Part shown: positions 57,555 to 64,000 of the stretch, piece by piece
Numbering within the stretch: position 1 is the stretch's first letter
Layout: every line of letters starts with the position of its first letter
DNA from: a virus
Direction: 5' to 3' (one strand)
IMG/VR virus record: IMGVR_UViG_3300046323_000360
Coordinates: 32,192-96,191 of that record
DNA length: 64,000 bases
Notes under the pieces: generated by a model
Told to the model about the DNA's origin: nothing
Database searches by the model: none
The model's input: the letters and a program-made list of their open reading frames with translations, nothing else
Program-made: the position numbers and the translations under genes

Positions 57555-58412
57555 CTATTCAGTTACCTGGAAGAGTCCAGTGTCTGAAGCTAGCCGCTTT
57601 AAAGTTGGAAGATCTGGATCTGAAGCTGAAGCTGCACTTCCCACTATTCCGATGTTGCGTCGGAACCTGGCGAATGCAGCTGCAGTCTGTCCGTCCCACT
57701 TCCCACGTTCAACATCTTTGATGTCCGTTACCTGGGACAGTGCAAGCTGCACCGTTGCTATTTGCTTGTTGCGAGTGTTAGCACGCAGTGCACGTAGGCT
57801 CACCGTTTCTTGGATGCGGGCCGCTTTTTGAATCTCCTGGAGCTCTAGCTTATCCGGGCCGGATCCGGTTAACTTCTTAACAAGCTTAATCAGAAGATGA
57901 GGAATGCGGGCCGCCGCTGAACTTTTCGCGACCGGGCGGCAGAACAAAACAACATCCGTTAAATGTCGACTCTTAGGATGCACGCCGTCAAATTGCTTAT
58001 ACTGGCCCGTGCCTGCTACATTTCCTTCGATCGTCATGAAGACACCCGTCGTGTTGACGTACCTGGTATCCGTAACAATTGCACAGTGGGGTGATGAGAA
58101 GGCGCTCGCCGCTGGTCCGCTATTTGATGCGAAGTTGAAGATGGCAATATCTCCTGGCTGAGGGGTCCGTGAGATCTTACCCTGGCGAATGAATTCCGCG
58201 AGCGCCGCTGGAGTATAAGTAAAAGATGGAAGATGCAAGCCGCTCTCTCGGGCGACGACGTCAATAAATGCTCCAGCCCATGGGGCGGTTAGATATCCAA
58301 CGCGCTCGCCGAAGATGTTGCGACCCAGGTTTTCGGACTGGTACCCGACGTACTTGTTAGCTGTCTCGATGAACTTCTTAATTTGTTCTGCAGCTGCTGA
58401 GCTCTTCTTCAT
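57555..58412 (-). CDS. CHAP-like cell-wall protein lacking the catalytic Cys
   Basis: 285 residues. Residues ~10-160 follow a CHAP/NlpC-type amidase: TAPWAGAFIDVVARESGL, SPHCAIVTDTR (His109) and TIEGN (Asn131). Where active enzymes read WCxAF there is WAGAF (Ala46). Residues ~210-275 resemble a peptidoglycan-binding repeat (VQLALSQVTDIKDVERGKWDGQTAAAFARFRRNIG). Either an inactive binder or a divergent enzyme. No N-terminal signal. Confidence 0.75.
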   Translation of the reverse strand: MKKSSAAAEQIKKFIETANKYVGYQSENLGRNIFGERVGYLTAPWAGAFIDVVARESGLHLPSFTYTPAALAEFIRQGKISRTPQPGDIAIFNFASNSGPAASAFSSPHCAIVTDTRYVNTTGVFMTIEGNVAGTGQYKQFDGVHPKSRHLTDVVLFCRPVAKSSAAARIPHLLIKLVKKLTGSGPDKLELQEIQKAARIQETVSLRALRANTRNKQIATVQLALSQVTDIKDVERGKWDGQTAAAFARFRRNIGIVGSAASASDPDLPTLKRLASDTGLFQVTE

Positions 58413-58506
58413 GATTTTGATCTTATCACATTATGTCAAGTTACGTAGGTAGTACTAGTTCCAGGCCGCTGCGTGCAGCTAGCTGTACGTACAAAACAAT
58501 TAACTC

Positions 58507-58698
58507 TTATTTAGAAGTTGATGCGGATCCGTCTTCCGGGATGTTCAAGATCTCAATAACTAGATTCTCCGCTTGTTGAGCTAGAGCTGTGAGTCTGACA
58601 TGTTCAAATCTAGTTGTTGCATTGTTGATGTCCGATTGAAGGTTTCTAAACAATGCAGTAGCTGCATCCGTTAACTTTGACTTAGCATCTTTATTCAT
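58507..58698 (-). CDS. Hypothetical small helical protein
   Basis: 63 residues, helical (SKLTDAATALFRNLQSDINNATTRFEHVRLTALAQQAENLVIEIL). Start overlaps the stop of the upstream gene. Unknown. Confidence 0.6.
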   Translation of the reverse strand: MNKDAKSKLTDAATALFRNLQSDINNATTRFEHVRLTALAQQAENLVIEILNIPEDGSASTSK

Positions 58699-59656
58699 TT
58701 GATGAGCTCTCTTCTAGATCTGGGCCGTTACCGTTATCTTCATCACTAACTATAACTGCATCTTCGATCTGATCCGGGCCGTTATTAACATGTAGTCCCG
58801 CTTCAGCTAAGCGGGCCGCAGTCTGAATTGCACCTTGGGCTAGACGCTCTAGACGCTCCGCGATTACTTGAGCAGCAGGCCGCGCATCAATATTAACCGT
58901 TGTATCAATCTCAACACCACCGCGAATACCGGCGCGGTCCAAGATCTCAGTAGCGGCTTTTAGCTTAACCGGTTCTGACTCCGCGTTCTCCATCAAGTTC
59001 TCAAGCATGTCTACCGCATATGGTGCAGCTTGAGTTAGTTTAGCGCGGGCCCGTTCGATGTCATCCGACGTCTTGTGTTTAGTTGAACGTAAGTGGATCC
59101 GGCAGAGTCCGTCATCATGTGGACGTCCACTGGACCATAGCATACAACGAATACCGTCATCTTTGATTTGATTACAACGATGAGGTAAGGCAAGCGGTTG
59201 ACGTTTTTCACTGCGCGGGCCGCCCGCTTCTTGTTCCTTAATCCAAAGTCGAGTAGCACCGATCACCCACGGCGGAACTAAATAGTCGGAAGCTTCCTCC
59301 GCTATCAGATCCAGGCCGGTTAAGAAATCTGAGTTCCGGTTATTAGGTTCTACTAGTAGCGGCTTCTTCTCCGCAAGAGAGAGGATCCGTCTTTCAATAG
59401 TTGTTTGTTTGGAGCGGGCCTTAATCAAACCTGTAGGCACGCCGTTAGTTGAATAAACAGGATCCCAGTTGAGATGCGCTCGCCGCAAGATTTGGCGGTT
59501 CTCGTATGTGTCTTCGCAGACGCCCTTATCGACTTCTTCTATTCCGATCTCTGTTAGATCGGGCCGGAGGTCGAGTGCTTCGTCTATTTGATATTCGGCA
59601 ACATCGTCTTTGGGTGCGTCGAATAAAGATGATGGGAGTTTATTTAGATCCGTCAA
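58691..59656 (-). CDS. Possible small terminase / Zn-containing DNA-binding protein
   Basis: 321 residues. A CNQIKDDGIRC...GLCRIHL Cys/His motif near 160-190 and AAPYAVDMLENLMENAESEPVKLKAATEILDRAGI near 215-250, the latter a motif of actinophage small-terminase-like proteins. Followed by a helical region and acidic tail. It lies far from TerL here, but could be near it if the genome is circular or permuted. Confidence 0.55.
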   Translation of the reverse strand: MTDLNKLPSSLFDAPKDDVAEYQIDEALDLRPDLTEIGIEEVDKGVCEDTYENRQILRRAHLNWDPVYSTNGVPTGLIKARSKQTTIERRILSLAEKKPLLVEPNNRNSDFLTGLDLIAEEASDYLVPPWVIGATRLWIKEQEAGGPRSEKRQPLALPHRCNQIKDDGIRCMLWSSGRPHDDGLCRIHLRSTKHKTSDDIERARAKLTQAAPYAVDMLENLMENAESEPVKLKAATEILDRAGIRGGVEIDTTVNIDARPAAQVIAERLERLAQGAIQTAARLAEAGLHVNNGPDQIEDAVIVSDEDNGNGPDLEESSSNE

Positions 59657-59669
59657 CTTTGTACCAACT

Positions 59670-59943
59670 TCTTAATAAGCCTGTGTATAACTTCTTAATA
59701 AGGAACTTATAAGTTTTATTATAGTTTCTTATTTAATAAATTTTATTAAGACGTCGGCCTACCTGGTAGGGGAGAGGACTTGCAAGTAGACCGACGCCGT
59801 TATTAATTTTATCCGAAGTCAAGCTGTTCGATTATTGTCGGACGAATTTTTTGCGCGTGGATGGGGAGAGAGTTACTTTTTCGCCCCTCATAAACAACTT
59901 TTTATCTAGAGTCGTGCTTGCCGCTTTTTAAAAATATGGTAAG
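59670..59943. other. Non-coding spacer with hairpins
   Basis: Two direct copies of AACTTCTTAATAAG (59668-59702), an AT-rich stretch, then GTCGGcCTAC.../...GTAGaCCGAC stem (about 59754-59796) whose plus loop has GGGGAGAGGA, and GGGGAGAGAG near 59862. Both resemble the ribosome site AAGGAGAGATT of the gene at 60195. No ORF. Confidence 0.5.
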
Positions 59944-60195
59944 TTACCGAACGGTTTTATCATCAAGGAACACAAAACGCCCTCGTTCATCTCGTGGAAT
60001 GTTTAGCAGTCTCATCTGTGACGAGGCTACTTTCTGATGCTCAGCTATCGCTTTTGCTTTCTTAGCAGCAGATAGCATTACATAGCCAGGAGAGGTAGTA
60101 GCTAGTAACTCATTAGCTATCCAGTTATAGATAGTCTTTGGAGTTACATCAAGTTTCTCAGCAGCGAGTGCAATCTTGATTGGTGTCTCTTTCAT
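59944..60195 (-). CDS. MerR/excisionase-like HTH protein
   Basis: 83 residues from ATG 60195 (AAGGAGAGATT before). KIALAAEKLDVTPKTIYNWIANELLATTSPGYVMLS is a winged HTH of the excisionase/MerR kind; a basic C-terminus. A regulator near the control region at 62 kb. Confidence 0.7.
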   Translation of the reverse strand: MKETPIKIALAAEKLDVTPKTIYNWIANELLATTSPGYVMLSAAKKAKAIAEHQKVASSQMRLLNIPRDERGRFVFLDDKTVR

Positions 60196-60281
60196 AATCT
60201 CTCCTTCAAAGCCTAAGACCATAGTAACAGAAAACGAGCCGTTAGCCAACGCTAACGACCCGTTCTCTTTTTAACTAAAAA

Positions 60282-60605
60282 TTACTTCTTAGTAGTTGGT
60301 GGTGTCTTCTTAGCAGCTGGCTTTGCAGCTGGCTTTGGCTTTGCAACGCGAGCAGCTTTGGCCTCATCGATAAGGATATCAATTGCCTTTTCGGTGAGAG
60401 ACTTTTCCTCAGCAAACTCAGGAAGTTCTACAGAATCTTCCAGAGTAATCTCGCCGTTGTTTAGTCCGATGCGAAGAACCAAAGTTCCACCATCACGAGC
60501 AACCTTTTCGAGGTTACTCAATACATCATCTAGCTTCAGTACGAATACCGAAGATAGCTTGCTCTTGGCCGAGAGCAACTTAATAAGAACGCTAATTAGC
60601 TTCAT
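60282..60605 (-). CDS. Protein with Lys/Pro/Ala-rich histone-like tail
   Basis: 107 residues. N-terminal alpha/beta domain (FVLKLDDVLSNLEKVARDGGTLVLRIGLNNGEITLEDSVEL) and C-terminal AKPKPAAKPAAKKTPPTTKK, like histone H1 tails. Probably binds DNA; unknown family. Confidence 0.65.
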   Translation of the reverse strand: MKLISVLIKLLSAKSKLSSVFVLKLDDVLSNLEKVARDGGTLVLRIGLNNGEITLEDSVELPEFAEEKSLTEKAIDILIDEAKAARVAKPKPAAKPAAKKTPPTTKK

Positions 60606-60642
60606 GTTCTACTTTCTTCTTTTTATTTTTTATTCTCTCAAG

Positions 60643-60792
60643 TCAATCTACTCGACTTGAAACCTTATTGACGCAACAACCTTCACCACAGCACGCTTCA
60701 TTTTGCTTTAGCAGAATGCGTGGTCCGTGCTCATTAGGAAGTGCCTTCCCTTTGCGCAGCCAGCGACGAAACTTATTCAGAATCTTCTTCAT
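60643..60792 (-). CDS. Small basic Cys-containing protein
   Basis: 49 residues from ATG 60792, overlapping the upstream stop by 20 bases. Basic N-terminus (KKILNKFRRWLRKGKA) and CCGEGCC cluster. Unknown. Confidence 0.55.
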   Translation of the reverse strand: MKKILNKFRRWLRKGKALPNEHGPRILLKQNEACCGEGCCVNKVSSRVD

Positions 60793-60997
60793 CTTCAGAA
60801 TCCTCTTCTTCCACACTATCCAAGTTATGTACAAGATGTAGCCAAGACTTATCTACATCAATAATCGGATCGATCTCTCCGATGATACTCCAAACATACT
60901 CGGTGAGAGTATCCGCTACTTGAGCATCTAGTACATCATAGTCTACCAAAACTTGCAGGTGCTCTTCAATCTTTCGAGCAGCTTCTTCTTTCATCAT
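60773..60997 (-). CDS. Acidic helical protein
   Basis: 74 residues; helical, ending EEEDSEDEEDSE. Start MM at 60997 (second ATG 60994). Unknown. Confidence 0.6.
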   Translation of the reverse strand: MMKEEAARKIEEHLQVLVDYDVLDAQVADTLTEYVWSIIGEIDPIIDVDKSWLHLVHNLDSVEEEDSEDEEDSE

Positions 60998-61020
60998 TCT
61001 GTAGAACCGCTTTCTTCTGA

Positions 61021-61170
61021 TTATTCCGATTTTTCTGATTCCTTAGACTTAACATTACAGGAACACTTGCAAATCCACAACTTATCAAAGTACTGGATTT
61101 CTTTTCGACATCCGTCATGATGACCAGACATACACCAGCCACATAACATTCCGCCAGCTTCTTTACTCAT
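61021..61170 (-). CDS. Zn miniprotein
   Basis: 49 residues: MLCGWCMSGHHDGCRKEIQYFDKLWICKCSC, six Cys and two His. ATG overlaps the stop region of the next gene upstream (61167). Confidence 0.6.
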   Translation of the reverse strand: MSKEAGGMLCGWCMSGHHDGCRKEIQYFDKLWICKCSCNVKSKESEKSE

Positions 61171-61436
61171 AAAACTTCCTCGTCATCGATATTAAACTCT
61201 GAAATCATTTGCTCCAACAACCTACCAAATTCGTCTACTGTAAGTTCTTTAATGAATTCAGCATCTTCAGGATTAACCAAACAACACTGAAAAATATAGA
61301 ACGCCTGGTTAGCGACACTAGAACTTAATCCTAAGTACTCGTAATTTTCAACTTGCTCTACAGTCATTGACCTTGGATTACGAACTTCTAAGAAGTGACC
61401 ATCATCAGTTATTAAAGTGGTTTTCTCTTTAAACAC
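61167..61436 (-). CDS. Hypothetical acidic protein
   Basis: 89 residues if started at GTG 61436, which overlaps the preceding stop (TAGTG); ATG 61457 or 61466 are alternatives with larger overlap. KTTLITDDGHFLEVRNPRSMTVEQVENYEYLGL, acidic C-terminus. Unknown. Confidence 0.55.
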   Translation of the reverse strand: MFKEKTTLITDDGHFLEVRNPRSMTVEQVENYEYLGLSSSVANQAFYIFQCCLVNPEDAEFIKELTVDEFGRLLEQMISEFNIDDEEVL

Positions 61437-61894
61437 TATGAACGATTCTCTCGACATTCCATACAAAGCAACTTGTCATAGCCAGTTGCCTCACTAACGA
61501 TAACCCCACGCTGAGTAACTGGAACTGGACTTAACTGTTTTGTCTTTTCACACAGGTCACATTTTTGCGCAATCAACCATTCAATCTTCTGTCCATCTTT
61601 ATGAGCAGCCAACAATCCTTGGCTCAAAGCGTGCAAGGCTCCTCCACCTTTTGTCCTACGCAAAAAAATACGTGCGTTTTCAACTTTGACTACTGCACGA
61701 ACATTCTTACAAGGGCAAGTAGATTTTCCTGCACTACACATTACCAATCCAGAAACATTGTCATGCCTTCCAACAGGATGTCCACAAATGCAAATCACTC
61801 CACGAACATCCTCTTTCAACTCGACCTCTGCAATCTGCTTCTCCGCTTCACTTACCGTAAAATCAAAAAAGCCAAAAGCGTCTTTGTCTTCCAT
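61436..61894 (-). CDS. Multi-Zn-site protein
   Basis: 152 residues from ATG 61894 with a perfect GGAGGAAATA ribosome site. CICGHPVGRHD, CSAGKSTCPC, and CDLCEK...CMEC give up to three zinc sites. First gene of the leftward operon that ends near 59944. Extended -10 TGATACCAT lies about 40 bases upstream. Confidence 0.65.
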   Translation of the reverse strand: MEDKDAFGFFDFTVSEAEKQIAEVELKEDVRGVICICGHPVGRHDNVSGLVMCSAGKSTCPCKNVRAVVKVENARIFLRRTKGGGALHALSQGLLAAHKDGQKIEWLIAQKCDLCEKTKQLSPVPVTQRGVIVSEATGYDKLLCMECRENRS

Positions 61895-61959
61895 TATTTC
61901 CTCCAGTCTAATTCCAATTCCAATTTTTCCTGACTTCAATATGGTATCACATAAATCCA

Positions 61960-62006
61960 CTTAAACATACTTAAATCATTCTTAAATACTCTTAACAATA
62001 TTAAAC
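61960..62006. promoter_or_regulatory. Phased CTTAA repeats
   Basis: CTTAA starts at 61960, 61970, 61981 and 61991, with ATTAAAC at 62000: spacing of 10-11 bases, one per helical turn. Suggests cooperative protein binding or DNA bending. Confidence 0.65.
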
Positions 62007-62093
62007 GATCAAACTCGCTTTACTTTCGGCTAGCCCGGATACTAAGAATATACGCGCGTAGTAAATTTAAAGCTAGTTTGATCATTTAACTAG
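62006..62093. repeat. Long imperfect inverted repeat
   Basis: GATCAAACT...AGTTTGATC outer arms and TTTACT...AGTAAA inner arms around an asymmetric centre that includes ATACGCGCGTAG. Candidate origin, attachment or regulator site. Confidence 0.6.
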
Positions 62094-62106
62094 TTTAAGT
62101 TATATC

Positions 62107-62277
62107 TATTAGCAGAAAAATAAAGTACAACACATTCATTTCTTGCTAATATCTACCCCTACTTATTAGCAAAAAACAAAAGTACTACCATTTCATTTTC
62201 TGCTAATACTAAGGGCGTCTATTCCATCCCACTAAAACGTATTAGCAAAAAATTACCGCTCTTTTTTCTTGCTAATA
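62107..62277. repeat. Three inverted repeats TATTAGCA...TGCTAATA
   Basis: Copies at 62107-62151, 62164-62208 and 62240-62277. Each has TATTAGCA followed by an A-rich run, and a T-rich run followed by TGCTAATA; total 45, 45 and 38 bases. They lie between divergent transcription units and upstream of the gene at 62343. Confidence 0.85.
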
Positions 62278-62330
62278 CACCCCTCTAAAACTCCGCCAGC
62301 ACCACCCAACTACCCCTCCAAAGACCCCCT

Positions 62331-62336
62331 TATACT
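62331..62336 (+). promoter_or_regulatory. -10 box of a leaderless rightward gene
   Basis: TATACT six bases before ATG 62343. No convincing -35; the upstream stretch is C-rich. Confidence 0.6.
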
Positions 62337-62342
62337 ATTTTT

Positions 62343-62600
62343 ATGGCATACGAAGCACCTAAATATATCTCTCCGCCGAAGGATAGAGATTCACTTAAAC
62401 GCGCTCTAGATAGACTTCAGCTATGCTCCTTTACTATCCAAGAAGCACACTATGAAATCGAAGCTCCGGCAAATCCAGAGCATAAAGCAGACCTACTACT
62501 CGCTGCAGAGAACCTCGCTTACGAGGCAGTAGACCTACTAAACACAGTCAAGTTATACGTGTGGGGGCCAGAACCCGAAGAAGACCCCGAAGACGATTAG
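62343..62600 (+). CDS. Hypothetical acidic protein, first rightward gene
   Basis: 85 residues. KYISPPKDRDSLKRALDRLQLCSFTIQEAHYEIEAPANPEHKADLLLAAENLAYEAVDLLN is helical; tail PEPEEDPEDD. Leaderless start. Unknown function. Confidence 0.65.
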   Translation: MAYEAPKYISPPKDRDSLKRALDRLQLCSFTIQEAHYEIEAPANPEHKADLLLAAENLAYEAVDLLNTVKLYVWGPEPEEDPEDD

Positions 62601-62652
62601 CCTTATAATTATATAAGGGAGAGATACACCTACCAACCAGGAAGTATCTCAA

Positions 62653-64000
62653 GTGAAAAACCAATACCAATACACAAACAAAAATAAAAAAGGGTCACAT
62701 CCTGCTGTAAAAGCAGTTGCAACCCTTTTAATAGCGTACCCTACGTCGCTAGTTGTATTTACCTCCGCTTACGCGTTTTCAGGCTCTGGAAAATACCTAC
62801 CACCAACACAATCACAACAGGTACAAATAGCCCTAATACAAAGCTACCTAAGTCAAACAATTCAAACGATACAGTCATATCTAGCTACAACTCCTTCAAG
62901 TCTTACAGCATATACATTAGATACTATAGATTCTATACTACTAAACCTACAGAGTCAAGGCTATCTCAATACCAACATAGCAGCCAAGCAAGTAGCCTAC
63001 CTACGTACTCAGCTTAGTGATCTCCAGACTCTATACTCAAATAAGAGCCAAGCTTCCGCAACGCTTAGCCAGTATGACGCACAGCTACAAGCAGTCCAAG
63101 ATGCTTTAACGATTTTAAACTCTGCTGATGCATCGATGCTTAATCAAACTCAAATCACAGACCAATCACTCTTAACATTAACTGCAAACCAAGATGCTCT
63201 CAGCACAGCAACATCAAATTATGATGCAGCTCTTCTTTTATTTAACAGCTACTCAGACCCAGCAGGTTCTCCACAACTACTTCCCATCTCCGTTCAACTA
63301 GAGACTGGTGAAGGTGGCGTTATTACAGCAGTAACCCCAGACGGTTACAAAGTCAATGCAGTCATGTTTGCATCATACGGAACCCCAAACAACTATCAAA
63401 TAGATATCACCTGCCATGCAGATAGTTCCTACCAGATAGTCCAGAACGCATTCATTCAGAACCCAGATTCAGTAACTATCTACACAAACAACTCAGTGTT
63501 TGGCGACCCCTGTGTTGGAACATACAAAAGACTTCAGATAGTTATTAGCTATGACCCACTGACAACCGTAACCCCAACCGCTAACCCATATACACAGCAA
63601 CTAGACCAAGCAAAGCAAGATCTAACTACTGCAACTTCTAATTACAATGCAGCAGTAGATTTATATAATACTGAACTCGCTACCTTAGAAGCCCTTAAGG
63701 CTGAATACCAGTTAGCACTAAGTTCTTATGAAGGTATTAAATTAACTGCGCCAACTTCTGAACAGTATTCACTAGTTGCTAATAATATAACTACACTTAC
63801 TTCAGACATCTCGACTCAAGAGTCCAGCATGACTACAACAATGTCAGACATATCTAATTCATTGTCTAGCATTTATCTTCCTACACCCCCTCCAACCCCA
63901 ACCCCCACTCCAACACCAACTCCGACACCTATACCTACAACCACACCAACTGTTGTTCCGACCCCCACTCCGACAATAACCCTAACCCCAGAACCAACCC
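62653..64000 (+). CDS. Secreted protein with SUEL/galactose-binding-lectin-like domain (partial)
   Basis: GTG 62653 after AGGAAG, open for 449 residues to the window edge. Residues 1-41 form a Sec signal (basic N-terminus, AVATLLIAYPTSLVVFTSAYA). Helical repeats with ATSNY(D/N)AA occur near 185 and 325. Residues about 215-302 match a galactose-binding lectin: MFASYGTP, CHADSSYQIVQNAF and FGDPCVGTYKRL. After a coiled segment a Pro-Thr repeat begins. A signal peptide argues for export from the cell rather than a classical tail fibre. Confidence 0.75.
   Translation, partial: MKNQYQYTNKNKKGSHPAVKAVATLLIAYPTSLVVFTSAYAFSGSGKYLPPTQSQQVQIALIQSYLSQTIQTIQSYLATTPSSLTAYTLDTIDSILLNLQSQGYLNTNIAAKQVAYLRTQLSDLQTLYSNKSQASATLSQYDAQLQAVQDALTILNSADASMLNQTQITDQSLLTLTANQDALSTATSNYDAALLLFNSYSDPAGSPQLLPISVQLETGEGGVITAVTPDGYKVNAVMFASYGTPNNYQIDITCHADSSYQIVQNAFIQNPDSVTIYTNNSVFGDPCVGTYKRLQIVISYDPLTTVTPTANPYTQQLDQAKQDLTTATSNYNAAVDLYNTELATLEALKAEYQLALSSYEGIKLTAPTSEQYSLVANNITTLTSDISTQESSMTTTMSDISNSLSSIYLPTPPPTPTPTPTPTPTPIPTTTPTVVPTPTPTITLTPEPT

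Larger units (their letters stand above)
56456..58520. repeat. Dispersed palindrome AACTTCT-TATTT-AGAAGTT
   Basis: Copies, perfect or near-perfect, near 56457, 56868, 57526 and 58503; degenerate copies near 57408 and 57466. Two of them contain the TAA stop of the upstream gene (56460, 58507). They may serve as terminators or protein-binding sites peculiar to this segment. Confidence 0.65.

Overview
The window is part of a tailed double-stranded DNA phage genome, of siphovirus type judging from the long tape measure protein and gp10-like tail completion protein. The host is probably an actinobacterium. This is inferred from the capsid protease architecture, the DUF6011- and DUF1360-like proteins, the class 3-like TerL intein and the leaderless genes; no host gene is present. 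No tRNA, rRNA or CRISPR array was recognised. Almost everything is on the minus strand, so the virion operon reads from about 31 kb down to 1.

31-1 kb (virion module, transcription order): NlpC/P60 lipoprotein, small membrane proteins, HTH protein, TerL (split by a homing-endonuclease intein), two small proteins, portal, Dps-like ferritin, a 970-aa head protein joined by a likely -1 frameshift to a 929-aa peptidase/kinase/ADP-ribosyltransferase, a 1724-aa modular capsid protease, major capsid protein with an acidic scaffold-like N-terminus, a second capsid-like protein, major tail protein, head-tail connectors, tail completion protein, tail chaperones (frameshift), tape measure and a Dit-like tail protein running off the left edge.

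31.2-32.7 kb: a mostly non-coding junction with a rightward promoter, a possible 28-codon leaderless ORF, two small membrane genes and a G-rich repeat block.

32.4-56.1 kb (cassette array): about 45 mostly tiny genes packaged as repeating units. Each unit has a near-invariant 17-bp element (CAGAAAAAATAAATACA on +), then a promoter (TTGCGA-N17-TAnnnT on the minus strand), often a short palindrome at the -10/start, an AAAGGG ribosome site, one to four genes and a hairpin. There are 36 direct copies, and the outermost copy at each end is inverted. Products include SSB, a HicA-like protein, an XRE regulator, DUF3846, DUF4314, DUF6011 and Api92-like proteins, many Zn-ribbon miniproteins, a four-member paralogue family, and a MoxR-type AAA+/VWA pair. 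Several 3' hairpins expose loops complementary to Shine-Dalgarno sequences.

56.1-62.3 kb: minus-strand genes with different base and word usage (Zn proteins, DUF1232, a CHAP-like protein lacking its cysteine, a possible small terminase, HTH and acidic proteins), ending in a 380-bp control region with phased TTAA repeats and three 38-45 bp inverted repeats. From 62.3 kb two plus-strand genes begin: a leaderless 85-aa protein and a secreted protein with a galactose-binding-lectin (SUEL)-like domain that runs off the right edge.
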